NCBI GenBank assembly: GCA_036012725.1
Contig: DASCPW010000007.1
Span: forward strand, 1 to 13,686
Reading direction: 5' to 3'
DNA from: GCA-2686765 sp036012725
GTDB taxonomy: Bacteria; Pseudomonadota; Alphaproteobacteria; Rhodospirillales; 2-02-FULL-58-16
Length of the DNA: 13,686 bases
A program made the translations under genes and the position numbers. Below the pieces are notes generated by a model. The model ran no database searches, was not told the DNA's origin, and worked only from the letters and a program-made list of their open reading frames with translations. Each line of letters begins with the position of its first letter. The first letter of the stretch is position 1. This document shows positions 6,113-12,833 of the stretch, one piece after another.

Positions 6113-7456
6113 CTAGCCTCCGACGTAAGGGTTCCGGCCCTTGCGCGGGTGCAGCCGGATCGGCACGCCGGGGAGGCCGAATGCCTGGCGCAGCTCGTTG
6201 GTCATATAGCGCAGGTAGGAGTCCGGCAGGCCTTCGGGGTGGCTGGCGAAAAGGATGAAGGTCGGTGGCCGCGATTTTGCTTGGGTGATATAGCGCAACC
6301 GCACGCGCCGACCTTTCGACATCGGCGGCGGATGGCGTCGGCCAATCTCGGCGAGCCAGCGGTTAAGCTCGCCGGTGGCGACCCGCCGGTTCCACAGATC
6401 GAAAACAGCCAGCACCTTGGGCAGCAGCTTCTCCACGCCGCCGCCGGTAAGCGCCGAAAGGGTCAGCAAGGGAACGCCGCGGGCTTGCGCAAGCGAGGTT
6501 TCAAGGCGGTCTCTGAGACGTCGCGACGCCGCCTTTCGGTCCTTGACCAGATCCCATTTATTGATAGCTAGAATAAGTCCCCGGCCTTCGTCGGCGACCA
6601 AGCGGGCGATGGTTAGATCCTGTTTGTCCATCCCCACTTCGCCGTCAATCACGAGGACGACGACCTGGGCGAAGCGGATGGCACGTAGCGCATCGCTGGC
6701 GGAAAGCCCTTCCAGCTTTTGTCCGATCTTTGATTTGCGGCGCAGTCCGGCGGTATCGACGAGGCGGAAATCGCGGCCCTGAAATGTCCACAAGACAGGG
6801 ATGGCGTCGCGGGTGATCCCCGCTTCCGGGCCGGTCAAAAGGCGCTCCTCGCCCAAAAGGCGATTGACGAGTGTCGACTTGCCGACGTTGGGGCGCCCGA
6901 CGATGGCCAGTTGCAAGGGCTGCTGCTCCTCCTCGCTGGTTTTCTCTGGCGGTGGTATTTCCTTTCCGGCTAGGGGCGCCAGCGCCTGATGGAGTTTGCC
7001 CATCCCCTCGCCATGCTCGGCGGAAACGGCGATGGGATCACCGAGGCCAAGGGCGTGAGCTTCCCACAGTCCCGCCTTGCCGCCGCCGCCTTCGCACTTG
7101 TTGGCGACGAGGATCACAGGTGTTGGTTTGCACCGCAGCCAGTGGGCGAAATGTTCGTCGAGCGGTGTCAATCCGGCGCGGGCGTCGATCAATATCAAGG
7201 CGACATCAGCGTCGGCAAGGGCGCGTTCCGTTTGCGCCAACATGCGCGCTTCGAGGCTGTCCGCCGAGGCCTCGTCGAGTCCGGCGGTGTCGATGACGGT
7301 GAAGTCAAGATCACCCAGACGGGCCTCGCCCTCGCGGCGGTCGCGGGTGACGCCGGGCTTGTCATTGACGATAGCCAGGCGTTTTCCGGCCAGCCGGTTA
7401 AAAAGGGTCGACTTGCCGACGTTGGGGCGGCCGACGATGGCCACGGTGAAGGTCAT
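6113..7456 (-). CDS. der: Ribosome-assembly GTPase Der (EngA)
   Basis: Der is the essential double GTPase that acts in late assembly of the 50S ribosomal subunit. The 447-residue protein shows both G domains in tandem. The first has GRPNVGKS (9-16), DTAG (56-59) and NKCE (119-122). The second has GRPNVGKS (187-194), DTAG (234-237) and NKWD (299-302). A KH-like C-terminal domain follows from about 350, ending in KGRNPYVGG. The acidic linker between the G domains (about 168-180, EKTSEEEQQP) is typical. It starts nine bases after the bamB stop and lacks a strong ribosome-binding site, suggesting translational coupling. The order yfgM-bamB-der matches E. coli. Its 3' end faces the AOR operon with 12 bases between stops. 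Confidence 0.97.
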   Translation of the reverse strand: MTFTVAIVGRPNVGKSTLFNRLAGKRLAIVNDKPGVTRDRREGEARLGDLDFTVIDTAGLDEASADSLEARMLAQTERALADADVALILIDARAGLTPLDEHFAHWLRCKPTPVILVANKCEGGGGKAGLWEAHALGLGDPIAVSAEHGEGMGKLHQALAPLAGKEIPPPEKTSEEEQQPLQLAIVGRPNVGKSTLVNRLLGEERLLTGPEAGITRDAIPVLWTFQGRDFRLVDTAGLRRKSKIGQKLEGLSASDALRAIRFAQVVVLVIDGEVGMDKQDLTIARLVADEGRGLILAINKWDLVKDRKAASRRLRDRLETSLAQARGVPLLTLSALTGGGVEKLLPKVLAVFDLWNRRVATGELNRWLAEIGRRHPPPMSKGRRVRLRYITQAKSRPPTFILFASHPEGLPDSYLRYMTNELRQAFGLPGVPIRLHPRKGRNPYVGG

Positions 7457-7465
7457 GGCTCGGTA

Positions 7466-8818
7466 TTAACGGTAGGCAATCAGATCGGCGTCATCGGAGA
7501 GAAAGTAGATGCTGCCGCCGGCAATCACCGGCGGCACGGAGATTCCGTCCGATAACTCCTCGCCGCCCAGTATCTGTCCCGTATAGGGCGATATCGCCAG
7601 GATCTCGCCGTGGGAACCACTGACGATCAAGCGGTCGCTGGCAAGAATGGGTCCGGTCCAGACGATGGGGTCTTCCTTGTCTTTTTGGTCCTCGTAGCGG
7701 GCCAGCGCCCGCACCCAGTGAATGCGTCCATCCTTGCGTGACAGGGAAACGACTTCCGAATCAACGGTCAAAAGGAAAATATAATCGCCCGCCACCCACG
7801 GATTTTCCAAACCGCCGATTTTGCTTCCCCAAATCCGCTGTCCGGTGCGCAGATCGATGGCTACCGTGACCCCGCCGTGACTTACGGCGAACACCTGCCC
7901 GCGGTCGATCACCGGCGAGCCGCGAATATGTGACATGGTCGAGATCTGATCGGACCGCCGCCTCGAGGCCAGGGAGTCCGACCAAAGGACACGGCCATTA
8001 TCTACCTTCAAGGCAACCAGTTCGCCCGAGGAATAAGGCACCACCACGACTCCCGCGTAGACGGCCGGGCTGCCGCCACCCAACATGCTGGCGGCCTCGA
8101 AAATGCCGGAATGTGTCCAAATACTGTTGCCGTTGGCGGCATTCAGGGCATGCAGCTTATTGTCGACGGTGACCGCAAACACCCGACCGCCTCGGACCGT
8201 CGGGGCGGTCCGCATGGGGCCTGAAACCGGTTTCCGCCACAGTTCGGTCCCTGTTTCGGCATTGAGTGCGATCAATTGGGCGAAGCCGGTGGAAACGAAA
8301 ACCTGGCCTTGATCATAAGCGAGACCGCCGCCCATATGCCCGTCATCCTCCTCGTCGGGAGTCAGTTCGATCTCCCATAGCCGCTTTCCGGTCTCGGCGT
8401 TATAGGCGCTTACCTGGGTCTCCGCGTCCATGACGAAGACCCGCCCAGCGGCGATGATCGGGGAGCCGATAAGGCGTTCATCGTCATCGGCTCCGGCCCC
8501 CACATCAGCCGACCATGCGCGCTCTAGAACGTCGTTGACCTTAATATGTTGCATTGCGTGATTGGCATAGCCGCCGGGTTGGGGCCAGTCGGGATTGGCG
8601 GTCGCCGGCGGCAGCAGGATATCCACATCCATCAAATCGGGGTCGGGGACCAGGGCTGCTTGATGGAGGAGCACGGAAATGCGTTCGCCGGGCAACGATT
8701 TCTTCTTGTTGCTGAACCAACCGTCATCGCCGAACATGGTGTTGCAGCCCGCCGCCAGAAGCAGGAACGAAACAACAAAAACCATCCGCGGCAGCGTGAA
8801 CCGTGCAAGGCCGACCAT
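7466..8818 (-). CDS. bamB: Outer-membrane assembly lipoprotein BamB
   Basis: BamB is the beta-propeller lipoprotein of the BAM complex, which folds beta-barrel proteins into the outer membrane. The N-terminus is a lipoprotein signal: RFTLPR, a hydrophobic core, and LLLAAGC with the lipidated Cys at residue 25. The body shows repeated pyrroloquinoline-quinone-type blade motifs, such as NAETGKRLWE, NAETGTELWR, NAANGNSIW, DNGRVLW and DLRTGQRIWG, as expected for an eight-bladed propeller. At 450 residues it is somewhat longer than the E. coli protein, a size I would expect in alphaproteobacteria. ATG 8818 was chosen because GGAGA lies just upstream and a signal peptide follows at once. A start at 8872 would overlap the preceding gene and displace the signal peptide. 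Confidence 0.92.
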   Translation of the reverse strand: MVGLARFTLPRMVFVVSFLLLAAGCNTMFGDDGWFSNKKKSLPGERISVLLHQAALVPDPDLMDVDILLPPATANPDWPQPGGYANHAMQHIKVNDVLERAWSADVGAGADDDERLIGSPIIAAGRVFVMDAETQVSAYNAETGKRLWEIELTPDEEDDGHMGGGLAYDQGQVFVSTGFAQLIALNAETGTELWRKPVSGPMRTAPTVRGGRVFAVTVDNKLHALNAANGNSIWTHSGIFEAASMLGGGSPAVYAGVVVVPYSSGELVALKVDNGRVLWSDSLASRRRSDQISTMSHIRGSPVIDRGQVFAVSHGGVTVAIDLRTGQRIWGSKIGGLENPWVAGDYIFLLTVDSEVVSLSRKDGRIHWVRALARYEDQKDKEDPIVWTGPILASDRLIVSGSHGEILAISPYTGQILGGEELSDGISVPPVIAGGSIYFLSDDADLIAYR

Positions 8819-8840
8819 GATCAATTCTCCATACGGGTCC

Positions 8841-9515
8841 TTATTTCCGGCCAAGCGTGACCAACATTTCATTTGCGCGCGACCGGATTCCCCTGGGTGT
8901 CATTGCGTCACTGCCGAGCCGGGTGAATAATTCGCGGGCTAGGCTCCGGTTGCCGGCGCGCTTCTCCAGCAAGGCGGTAATCTCCAAGGCGCTGTGGCGC
9001 CAGGGGTTGTCGTCGGCGGTTAACGGGGCCAGGCGGCTCCTGAGTTCCGCCGCGGTGGTGATGCCGGCCGGGCTGTTTATTTCGTGGGTGATGCCGAGGA
9101 GAAGGGCTAAATCGCGGTAGATAACATCGATGCCGCCGTCATTCGCCAATTGGCGATAGGCGGCCACCGAGGCTGCTCGACGACTGTTCTTGGCCAGCAG
9201 AGCCGCTTCCTGAAAGCGCGCCAGCATGGCATAACCGCCGCTGGCGTCGGCGGACAATCCGGAAAAAGCATCGACCGCCGCTTGCGTATCCTTGCCCTCG
9301 CCTAAGTTGAGTGCAATGGCGAAACGTTCACCCAGGGCCGTGCGCGTATTAATATCGTAAGTACGCCAAGCCTGATATCCGGCGACGCCAGCGATTAAAC
9401 CGAGCGCCAAGGCAATAATGTATTTTCCGTAGCGCTTCCAAAGTTTGGCATAGTTCTCGTGTCGCAGCTCTTCGTCGATTTCGCGGAAAACGCCATCTTC
9501 AGTATGTTTGGCCAC
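8841..9515 (-). CDS. YfgM-like membrane-anchored tetratricopeptide protein
   Basis: In E. coli, YfgM is an inner-membrane protein with a periplasmic TPR domain that associates with SecYEG and periplasmic chaperones. This 224-residue protein has the same design: a short cytosolic N-terminus with FREIDEELRHENYAKLWKRYG, one transmembrane helix (about residues 31-50, YIIALALGLIAGVAGYQAW), then an Ala-rich helical domain of TPR type with AMLARFQEAALLAKN and LEKRAGNRSLARELF. The start is GTG 9515, with GGAGG seven bases before it. An upstream in-frame ATG at 9644 would add 43 residues of unconvincing sequence ahead of the conserved opening. Its place directly before bamB, 22 bases away, supports the assignment and an operon with bamB and der. 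Confidence 0.85.
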   Translation of the reverse strand: MAKHTEDGVFREIDEELRHENYAKLWKRYGKYIIALALGLIAGVAGYQAWRTYDINTRTALGERFAIALNLGEGKDTQAAVDAFSGLSADASGGYAMLARFQEAALLAKNSRRAASVAAYRQLANDGGIDVIYRDLALLLGITHEINSPAGITTAAELRSRLAPLTADDNPWRHSALEITALLEKRAGNRSLARELFTRLGSDAMTPRGIRSRANEMLVTLGRK

Positions 9516-9668
9516 GGAATGCCTCCGGAAAATTGGCAGGATCAACCACCCGTCCACGCCTGGATTTCCCCGCCGCCAGTTGTTCGGGCAGGCTTCCAGG
9601 ACCAAAGCGGCAGGTAAAGTATATCCTCCTTGGCCGGAAGGCAAACTCGCCGTGGCGCGGAAGGATGC

Positions 9669-10226
9669 TCATTCATCGCGCCATTTGATGGAACAACCCA
9701 TGCTTGGAATTTGATGGCGCGGCCCTTGTCCGGTTTCCGCGATCAGCTTCATGGCTTCGAACAGTTCGTGCTTGGCGTCAACCGGGCCGGGGTCCTTGCC
9801 CGAGGAATCGAACCTTCCGCGGTACTGCAATTCCAGGTCGGCGTTAAAGCCGAAAAAATCCGGCGTACAGACGGCGCCGTAAACGCGCCCGACCTTCTGG
9901 GTTTCATCGATGACGTAAGGGAAAGAGAAGCCGTTGGTTTTGGCGGCGGCTTTCATGTTGTCAAATGAATCCTCCGGATAGTCGGTGGGATCGTTGGTCA
10001 TGATGGCGATGACGCCGACGCCCAGGTCCTGGATCTCGCGCACGTCGCGGATCAAACGATCAAGGATGGCCTTGACGTATGGGCAGTGATTACAAATGAA
10101 AAGGACCAGCGTCCCTTTCGGGCCGCTGGCATCGGCCAAGGAATAGATCCTCCCATCGGTGCCTTCGAGGCTGAAATCGCGAGCCTTCCAGCCGAAGTCG
10201 CAAACGGGTGGTTGCAATGACACCAT
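9669..10226 (-). CDS. Redoxin (AhpC/TSA-thioredoxin superfamily) protein
   Basis: A cytosolic thioredoxin-fold protein of 185 residues with no signal peptide. The N-terminal CDFGWKARDFSLEGTDG block is typical of the peroxiredoxin-like branch. The active-site motif is FICNHCPYVKAI, with C45 and C48 in a C-N-H-C arrangement. A later VYGAVCTPDFFGF segment and a C-terminal IPSMGCSIKW give two further cysteines. This architecture is common in uncharacterised bacterial proteins annotated as thioredoxin family or ResA-like. The role is presumably thiol or peroxide redox chemistry, with the partner unknown. GAGGAAAG lies seven to eight bases before the ATG, giving a good ribosome-binding site. About 150 bases separate it from the yfgM-like gene downstream, so it may be a separate unit. 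Confidence 0.85.
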   Translation of the reverse strand: MVSLQPPVCDFGWKARDFSLEGTDGRIYSLADASGPKGTLVLFICNHCPYVKAILDRLIRDVREIQDLGVGVIAIMTNDPTDYPEDSFDNMKAAAKTNGFSFPYVIDETQKVGRVYGAVCTPDFFGFNADLELQYRGRFDSSGKDPGPVDAKHELFEAMKLIAETGQGPRHQIPSMGCSIKWRDE

Positions 10227-10431
10227 AACGCTTTCCTCCTTGTCGAAAACGGCAAAAGAGATCGCCAGCGCCTGTCCTCAGGCAGCCCGTTTGTTAACCG
10301 ACCTGCCGAAAGCAATCAACGGGAATAGTGCAAATCCCGAGCCGATGGGTTCATCGGCGACGACGTATTTGCGAAAGATAATCACCGGGCGGTTTGGATT
10401 CTTGACCCGTCTTTAACCCGGCCGAGGCATA
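10227..10431. other. Intergenic region upstream of the redoxin gene, with a hairpin
   Basis: I see no gene. A perfect seven-pair hairpin, GCCGATG 10341-10347 with CATCGGC 10352-10358 (loop GGTT), stands about 115 bases before the redoxin start. It has no T-run on either strand, so a terminator is unlikely. Promoter elements for the leftward redoxin gene must lie here if it has its own, but I cannot point to a convincing pair. Confidence 0.4.
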
Positions 10432-10572
10432 ATGGCCCGTGACGACAGTCCCTGGTATCCGACGGCACGGCTGTTCCGGCAATAGGTGCCAGGCGACTGG
10501 CTGGTCGTTATCGAAGGCATCGGGAAAGCCTTGCGCGGGGCCGCCGCCGGCGAGGCGTCCTGGTGTGAATAG
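10432..10572 (+). pseudogene. Fossil C-terminus of a TPR/glycosyltransferase-type protein
   Basis: From ATG 10432 the frame reads MARDDSPWYPTARLFRQ, hits TAG at 10483-10485, then continues VPGDWLVVIEGIGKALRG and ends at TAG 10570-10572. The run D-S-P-W-Y-P-T-x-R-L-F-R-Q followed by P-G-D-W and an Ile/Val-rich helix is the C-terminal signature I recall from large bacterial TPR-glycosyltransferase (OGT/SPINDLY-like) proteins. Upstream the same frame closes at TAA 10414-10416, so only about 47 codons survive, and they carry an internal stop. The best reading is a deletion relic with no function. The family name depends on recalled similarity. Confidence 0.5.
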
Positions 10573-10677
10573 CTTTAAAGTCAAAGTCTTGAATTACGGG
10601 ATTTACGAATAATTTACCAAATACCCCATAGCCTTTTGCATTGGTGCCAATGGCGATTCGGCAATAGAGGGTGACAA
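10573..10677. other. Short upstream region of the bactofilin gene
   Basis: This AT-rich stretch of about 105 bases should carry the bactofilin promoter. TTGAAT at 10589-10594 and TAATTT at 10610-10615 are the nearest thing to a promoter pair, but the 15-base spacer is short. GAGGGTGA ending four bases before ATG 10678 supplies the ribosome-binding site. Confidence 0.35.
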
Positions 10678-10983
10678 ATGAGCAGTTTCGTTAAGCAGAG
10701 CAAACCGCAAGTCCTGCCGGCGGAGGTGGAAATGAAGAACCTGAAAATCGACGGCTTAATCGATGGCGGCGTCGACGCCCGCTCTATAACGGTCCTCGAA
10801 GGGGCGAGGATCGAAGGTGACGTGGGGGCCGATTGCATCGTCATCCACGGTGTTGTTCGCGGCATCATCAGGGCCGCCGCCATCGCGGTCAAGAAAACGG
10901 CCCTCGTCGAGGGCGAGCTTCGCTACCAAACCCTCACCATCGATCCCAGCGCCCGCGTCGAGGCCCACTGCGTTCCGTTTTAA
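10678..10983 (+). CDS. Bactofilin family cytoskeletal protein
   Basis: Bactofilins polymerise without nucleotides into filaments, often at the inner membrane, and act in cell shape, stalk formation or polarity. The 101-residue protein is almost all bactofilin core. Short strands repeat at about six-residue spacing with Gly turns (LKIDGLIDGGVDARSITVLE, then ARIEGDVGADCIVIHG, then VRGIIRAAAIAVKK and ALVEGELRYQTLTIDPSARV), as expected for the right-handed beta-helix. The N-terminal tail is short (about 20 residues) with no obvious membrane-binding helix, and the C-terminus ends right after the core. The protein is at the small end of the family. No peptidoglycan hydrolase gene, a frequent bactofilin partner, lies beside it. 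A group of hairpins follows, so it is probably monocistronic. Confidence 0.88.
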   Translation: MSSFVKQSKPQVLPAEVEMKNLKIDGLIDGGVDARSITVLEGARIEGDVGADCIVIHGVVRGIIRAAAIAVKKTALVEGELRYQTLTIDPSARVEAHCVPF

Positions 10984-11037
10984 GAAACTGGACGGCTTGG
11001 CCGCTGCCTGTCCGTCATCCGTATTTTTCAGGTGACA

Positions 11038-11078
11038 GGGGAGGCAAGCCCTCCCCCGTGGTGGAATTCCAGCCACCA
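11038..11078. repeat. Two adjacent hairpins after the bactofilin gene
   Basis: GGGGAGG 11038-11044 pairs perfectly with CCTCCCC 11050-11056 around the loop CAAGC. Three bases further, TGGTGG 11059-11064 pairs with CCACCA 11073-11078. The latter contains an alternative ten-base palindrome, TGGAATTCCA (11062-11071). Neither is followed by a T-run. They may protect the 3' end of the bactofilin transcript or be relics of a palindromic repeat. I cannot tell which. Confidence 0.5.
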
Positions 11079-11111
11079 TTTAGAGCGTTTAAAACGGGAG
11101 AATTAGGCGTT

Positions 11112-11141
11112 CCGTTCAGCCGACTCTCCTGAACGGCTTTT
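11112..11141 (+). terminator. Rho-independent-like terminator downstream of the bactofilin gene
   Basis: A perfect eight-pair stem, CCGTTCAG 11112-11119 with CTGAACGG 11129-11136, has a nine-base loop and is followed by CTTTT. The T-run is short for a strong intrinsic terminator but the stem is exact. It lies 130 bases after the bactofilin stop and 85 bases before the next gene, a sensible place to separate two transcripts. Confidence 0.5.
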
Positions 11142-11151
11142 CGGCCGCCGT

Positions 11152-11180
11152 TTGCCTCGCTCGTGAAAATTCCTCACAAT
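11152..11180 (+). promoter_or_regulatory. Candidate promoter of the membrane-protein gene
   Basis: TTGCCT (11152-11157) and CACAAT (11175-11180) are separated by exactly 17 bases, and each matches four of six positions of the vegetative sigma consensus. The pair follows the terminator-like hairpin and precedes ATG 11226 by 45 bases, which makes position the main argument. Confidence 0.3.
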
Positions 11181-11225
11181 GGACCTTTCCGTCGGTGGGT
11201 TCCCTGACAACGGCTGTGAGGTTGC

Positions 11226-12440
11226 ATGGGTGGCTTGGCTTTCGCCGGAACGGTTTTCAAGGCCCTGGCCATTTTCTTCGCCCTTGCCGGGGTCATTGCC
11301 GTTTTTCTGGAATCGACGGCGCCGGATTCCCCCTTGCGCCGGTGGTTGATCCGCCGTTGGCAAGCCCTAGGGCAATGCGTCTGGCGGGCAATCCCCGAGC
11401 AGTTGACGCGATGGCTGTTGGCGAAAATCAGATCGCTGATACGAGACCATTTCGAGGAGGTGGATGAAAGCCCGGTTTTCGGCGCCCTTTTTGTCGGCAT
11501 GGTTTTTATTCTCCTGCCCGGCGCGGCCTTGCTCAACTATCTGACCGGCGGCACCGCCTTTCTGGTCTTGTTCTTTCTTTCCCTGGCGGCGGCCCTGGTG
11601 ATCCTCAATTTCAGCGGTGAAATCCGCGCCCTTGGCCCGCTCAACGCCGCCATCGCGGTTTATCTCGGCCTTTCCCTGATCCTGGTGCTGCCCGGTTATG
11701 TCCTCTGGTCGTTCACCACCGCCATCTTGCGCAGTGTCTTCACCCACGCCGTCCTGTCGAGCATTCTGACCGCGGTTCTGTGGTATCTCGCCGCCTATGG
11801 GCTGATGCTTTTTTTCGACCTTTTTTTCCGCAAAAAAAGGATGGACGTGGCGGTCCCGGCGGTGGCCTCGGTGGTCCATACGTTCCTGTCCGTGCTTCCG
11901 GTGGCTTTCGTGCTGACATTCCTGGCCCTTCTGGCGGGCCATTTGATGATCCCCTACCAGTCGCCGCCGGTGACTTGGCAACTTCTGATTTCGACCCTGA
12001 TCTTTTCTTCCGCCAGCCTGATTGCGACCCTCGGCATCATGGAGCGGGCGCTGAAAGCGGGCGCCGCCCTGGCGCTACCGGCCGCCTATCTGTTGAGCAT
12101 TGTCGTTGCCTCGGGTCTGTCTTTGGCGCTCCTATATTTTGCCTATTTGGCGAGCCCAGGGGAATTCACCATGACGGAAGCGGTCAATGTCTTGCTGGGG
12201 CTGGCGCCGCAAGGAGGAAAAATTTTTCTCGGCCCCGACTTCTGGATCATGCACTTGGCGTTCCTGCCAATCCTTGTTTTTCTTGTCGCCGCCGCCTTCG
12301 CCTGGCTGGCGAAAGGGATTTCGGTTCCGCAGCGGTGGCTTTTCGGTGACGCCGCCTTTGTGGCTAAGCCCTTTCTCGCGGCCGGTCTAGGTTTTGTCGC
12401 CGCCGCCGTGCTGTTGTGGGGGGCCGGCGGTGTTTTATAA
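11226..12440 (+). CDS. Polytopic inner-membrane protein of unknown function
   Basis: I do not recognise the family. The 404-residue protein starts with a hydrophobic helix (residues about 11-28), then a basic, helical, soluble stretch of about 65 residues (RRWLIRRW through DHFEEVDESP). About nine further transmembrane segments follow. Clear ones are VFGALFVGMVFILLPGAALL, LVLFFLSLAAALVIL, AAIAVYLGLSLILVL, TAVLWYLAAYGLMLFFDLFF, FLSVLPVAFVLTFLALLAG, LLISTLIFSSASLIATL, LLSIVVASGLSLALLYF, FLPILVFLVAAAFAWLA and FLAAGLGFVAAAVLLWG. A basic loop FFRKKRMD near residue 202 is probably cytosolic. No catalytic or transporter signature is evident. The start is supported by GTGAGG five bases before the ATG. 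The gene appears to stand alone, with a terminator-like hairpin before it and a thiolase relic after it. Transport or an envelope role is possible, but nothing here decides. Confidence 0.8.
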   Translation: MGGLAFAGTVFKALAIFFALAGVIAVFLESTAPDSPLRRWLIRRWQALGQCVWRAIPEQLTRWLLAKIRSLIRDHFEEVDESPVFGALFVGMVFILLPGAALLNYLTGGTAFLVLFFLSLAAALVILNFSGEIRALGPLNAAIAVYLGLSLILVLPGYVLWSFTTAILRSVFTHAVLSSILTAVLWYLAAYGLMLFFDLFFRKKRMDVAVPAVASVVHTFLSVLPVAFVLTFLALLAGHLMIPYQSPPVTWQLLISTLIFSSASLIATLGIMERALKAGAALALPAAYLLSIVVASGLSLALLYFAYLASPGEFTMTEAVNVLLGLAPQGGKIFLGPDFWIMHLAFLPILVFLVAAAFAWLAKGISVPQRWLFGDAAFVAKPFLAAGLGFVAAAVLLWGAGGVL

Positions 12441-12516
12441 CGTTTATGTCTACGCAAACTCACGCTAGAGTAATTTTTTTGAGCTTTCCACGAAACGCTG
12501 ACAGCGGGCGAACCCG

Positions 12517-12813
12517 GTGATGACTTCTGGCCTCGATTTCAACTTGGGCGAGATCGCCGGTATGCTGCGCGAATCCGTTGCCGCCTTCACCGTCGTCGTC
12601 ATGGCCGCCATGGGCGACTTGGATATTCCCCGCGACAAGGTCAACATTCACGGCGGCGCCTGCGTCTTGGGCCATCCCATCGGCGCCTCGGGAGCGCGCA
12701 TCATCGTCACCTTGCTGGCGGCGCTGGCCGAACACGGCCTGGCCAAAGGGGTCGCCGATATTTGCATCGGTGGTGGCGAGGCGACGGCCATTGCCATCGA
12801 GCGGGTAGGCTAA
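12517..12813 (+). pseudogene. C-terminal remnant of an acetyl-CoA acetyltransferase (thiolase)
   Basis: The 98-codon frame is unmistakably the end of a thiolase. VVVMAAMGDLDIPRDKVN leads into HGGACVLGHPIGASGAR, containing the active-site His of GHP, and then CIGGGEATA, containing the second catalytic Cys. A full thiolase has about 390 residues, and the nucleophilic Cys near position 89 lies in the missing part, so this product cannot be an active thiolase. Homology fades before about codon 24, where the usual N-E-A-F-A motif is replaced by R-E-S-V-A-A-F-T. The first codons (MMTSGLDFNLGEIAG) look unrelated, pointing to a deletion or rearrangement junction around 12560-12580. It could still be translated. 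The neighbouring dehydrogenase starts 20 bases later and may once have shared its operon. Confidence 0.8.
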
Positions 12814-12833
12814 AACGGAAAGGAGGGTTGGCT

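Noticed and set aside
8819..8872. Longer BamB start at 8872
   Set aside because: It overlaps the end of the yfgM-like gene and puts 18 polar residues before the lipoprotein signal. ATG 8818 has its own GGAGA.
9516..9644. Longer start of the yfgM-like gene at 9644
   Set aside because: The added 43 residues look like translated intergenic DNA, and GGAGG sits just before GTG 9515, where the family's N-terminal sequence begins.
10351..10584. Minus-strand 77-codon open frame opposite the fossil
   Set aside because: Its sequence is the complement of the recognisable plus-strand relic and shows no protein character of its own.
12762..12833. Upstream start of the dehydrogenase at 12762
   Set aside because: It overlaps the thiolase frame, gives Trp/His/Arg-rich residues foreign to the family, and ignores the strong AGGAGG before ATG 12834.
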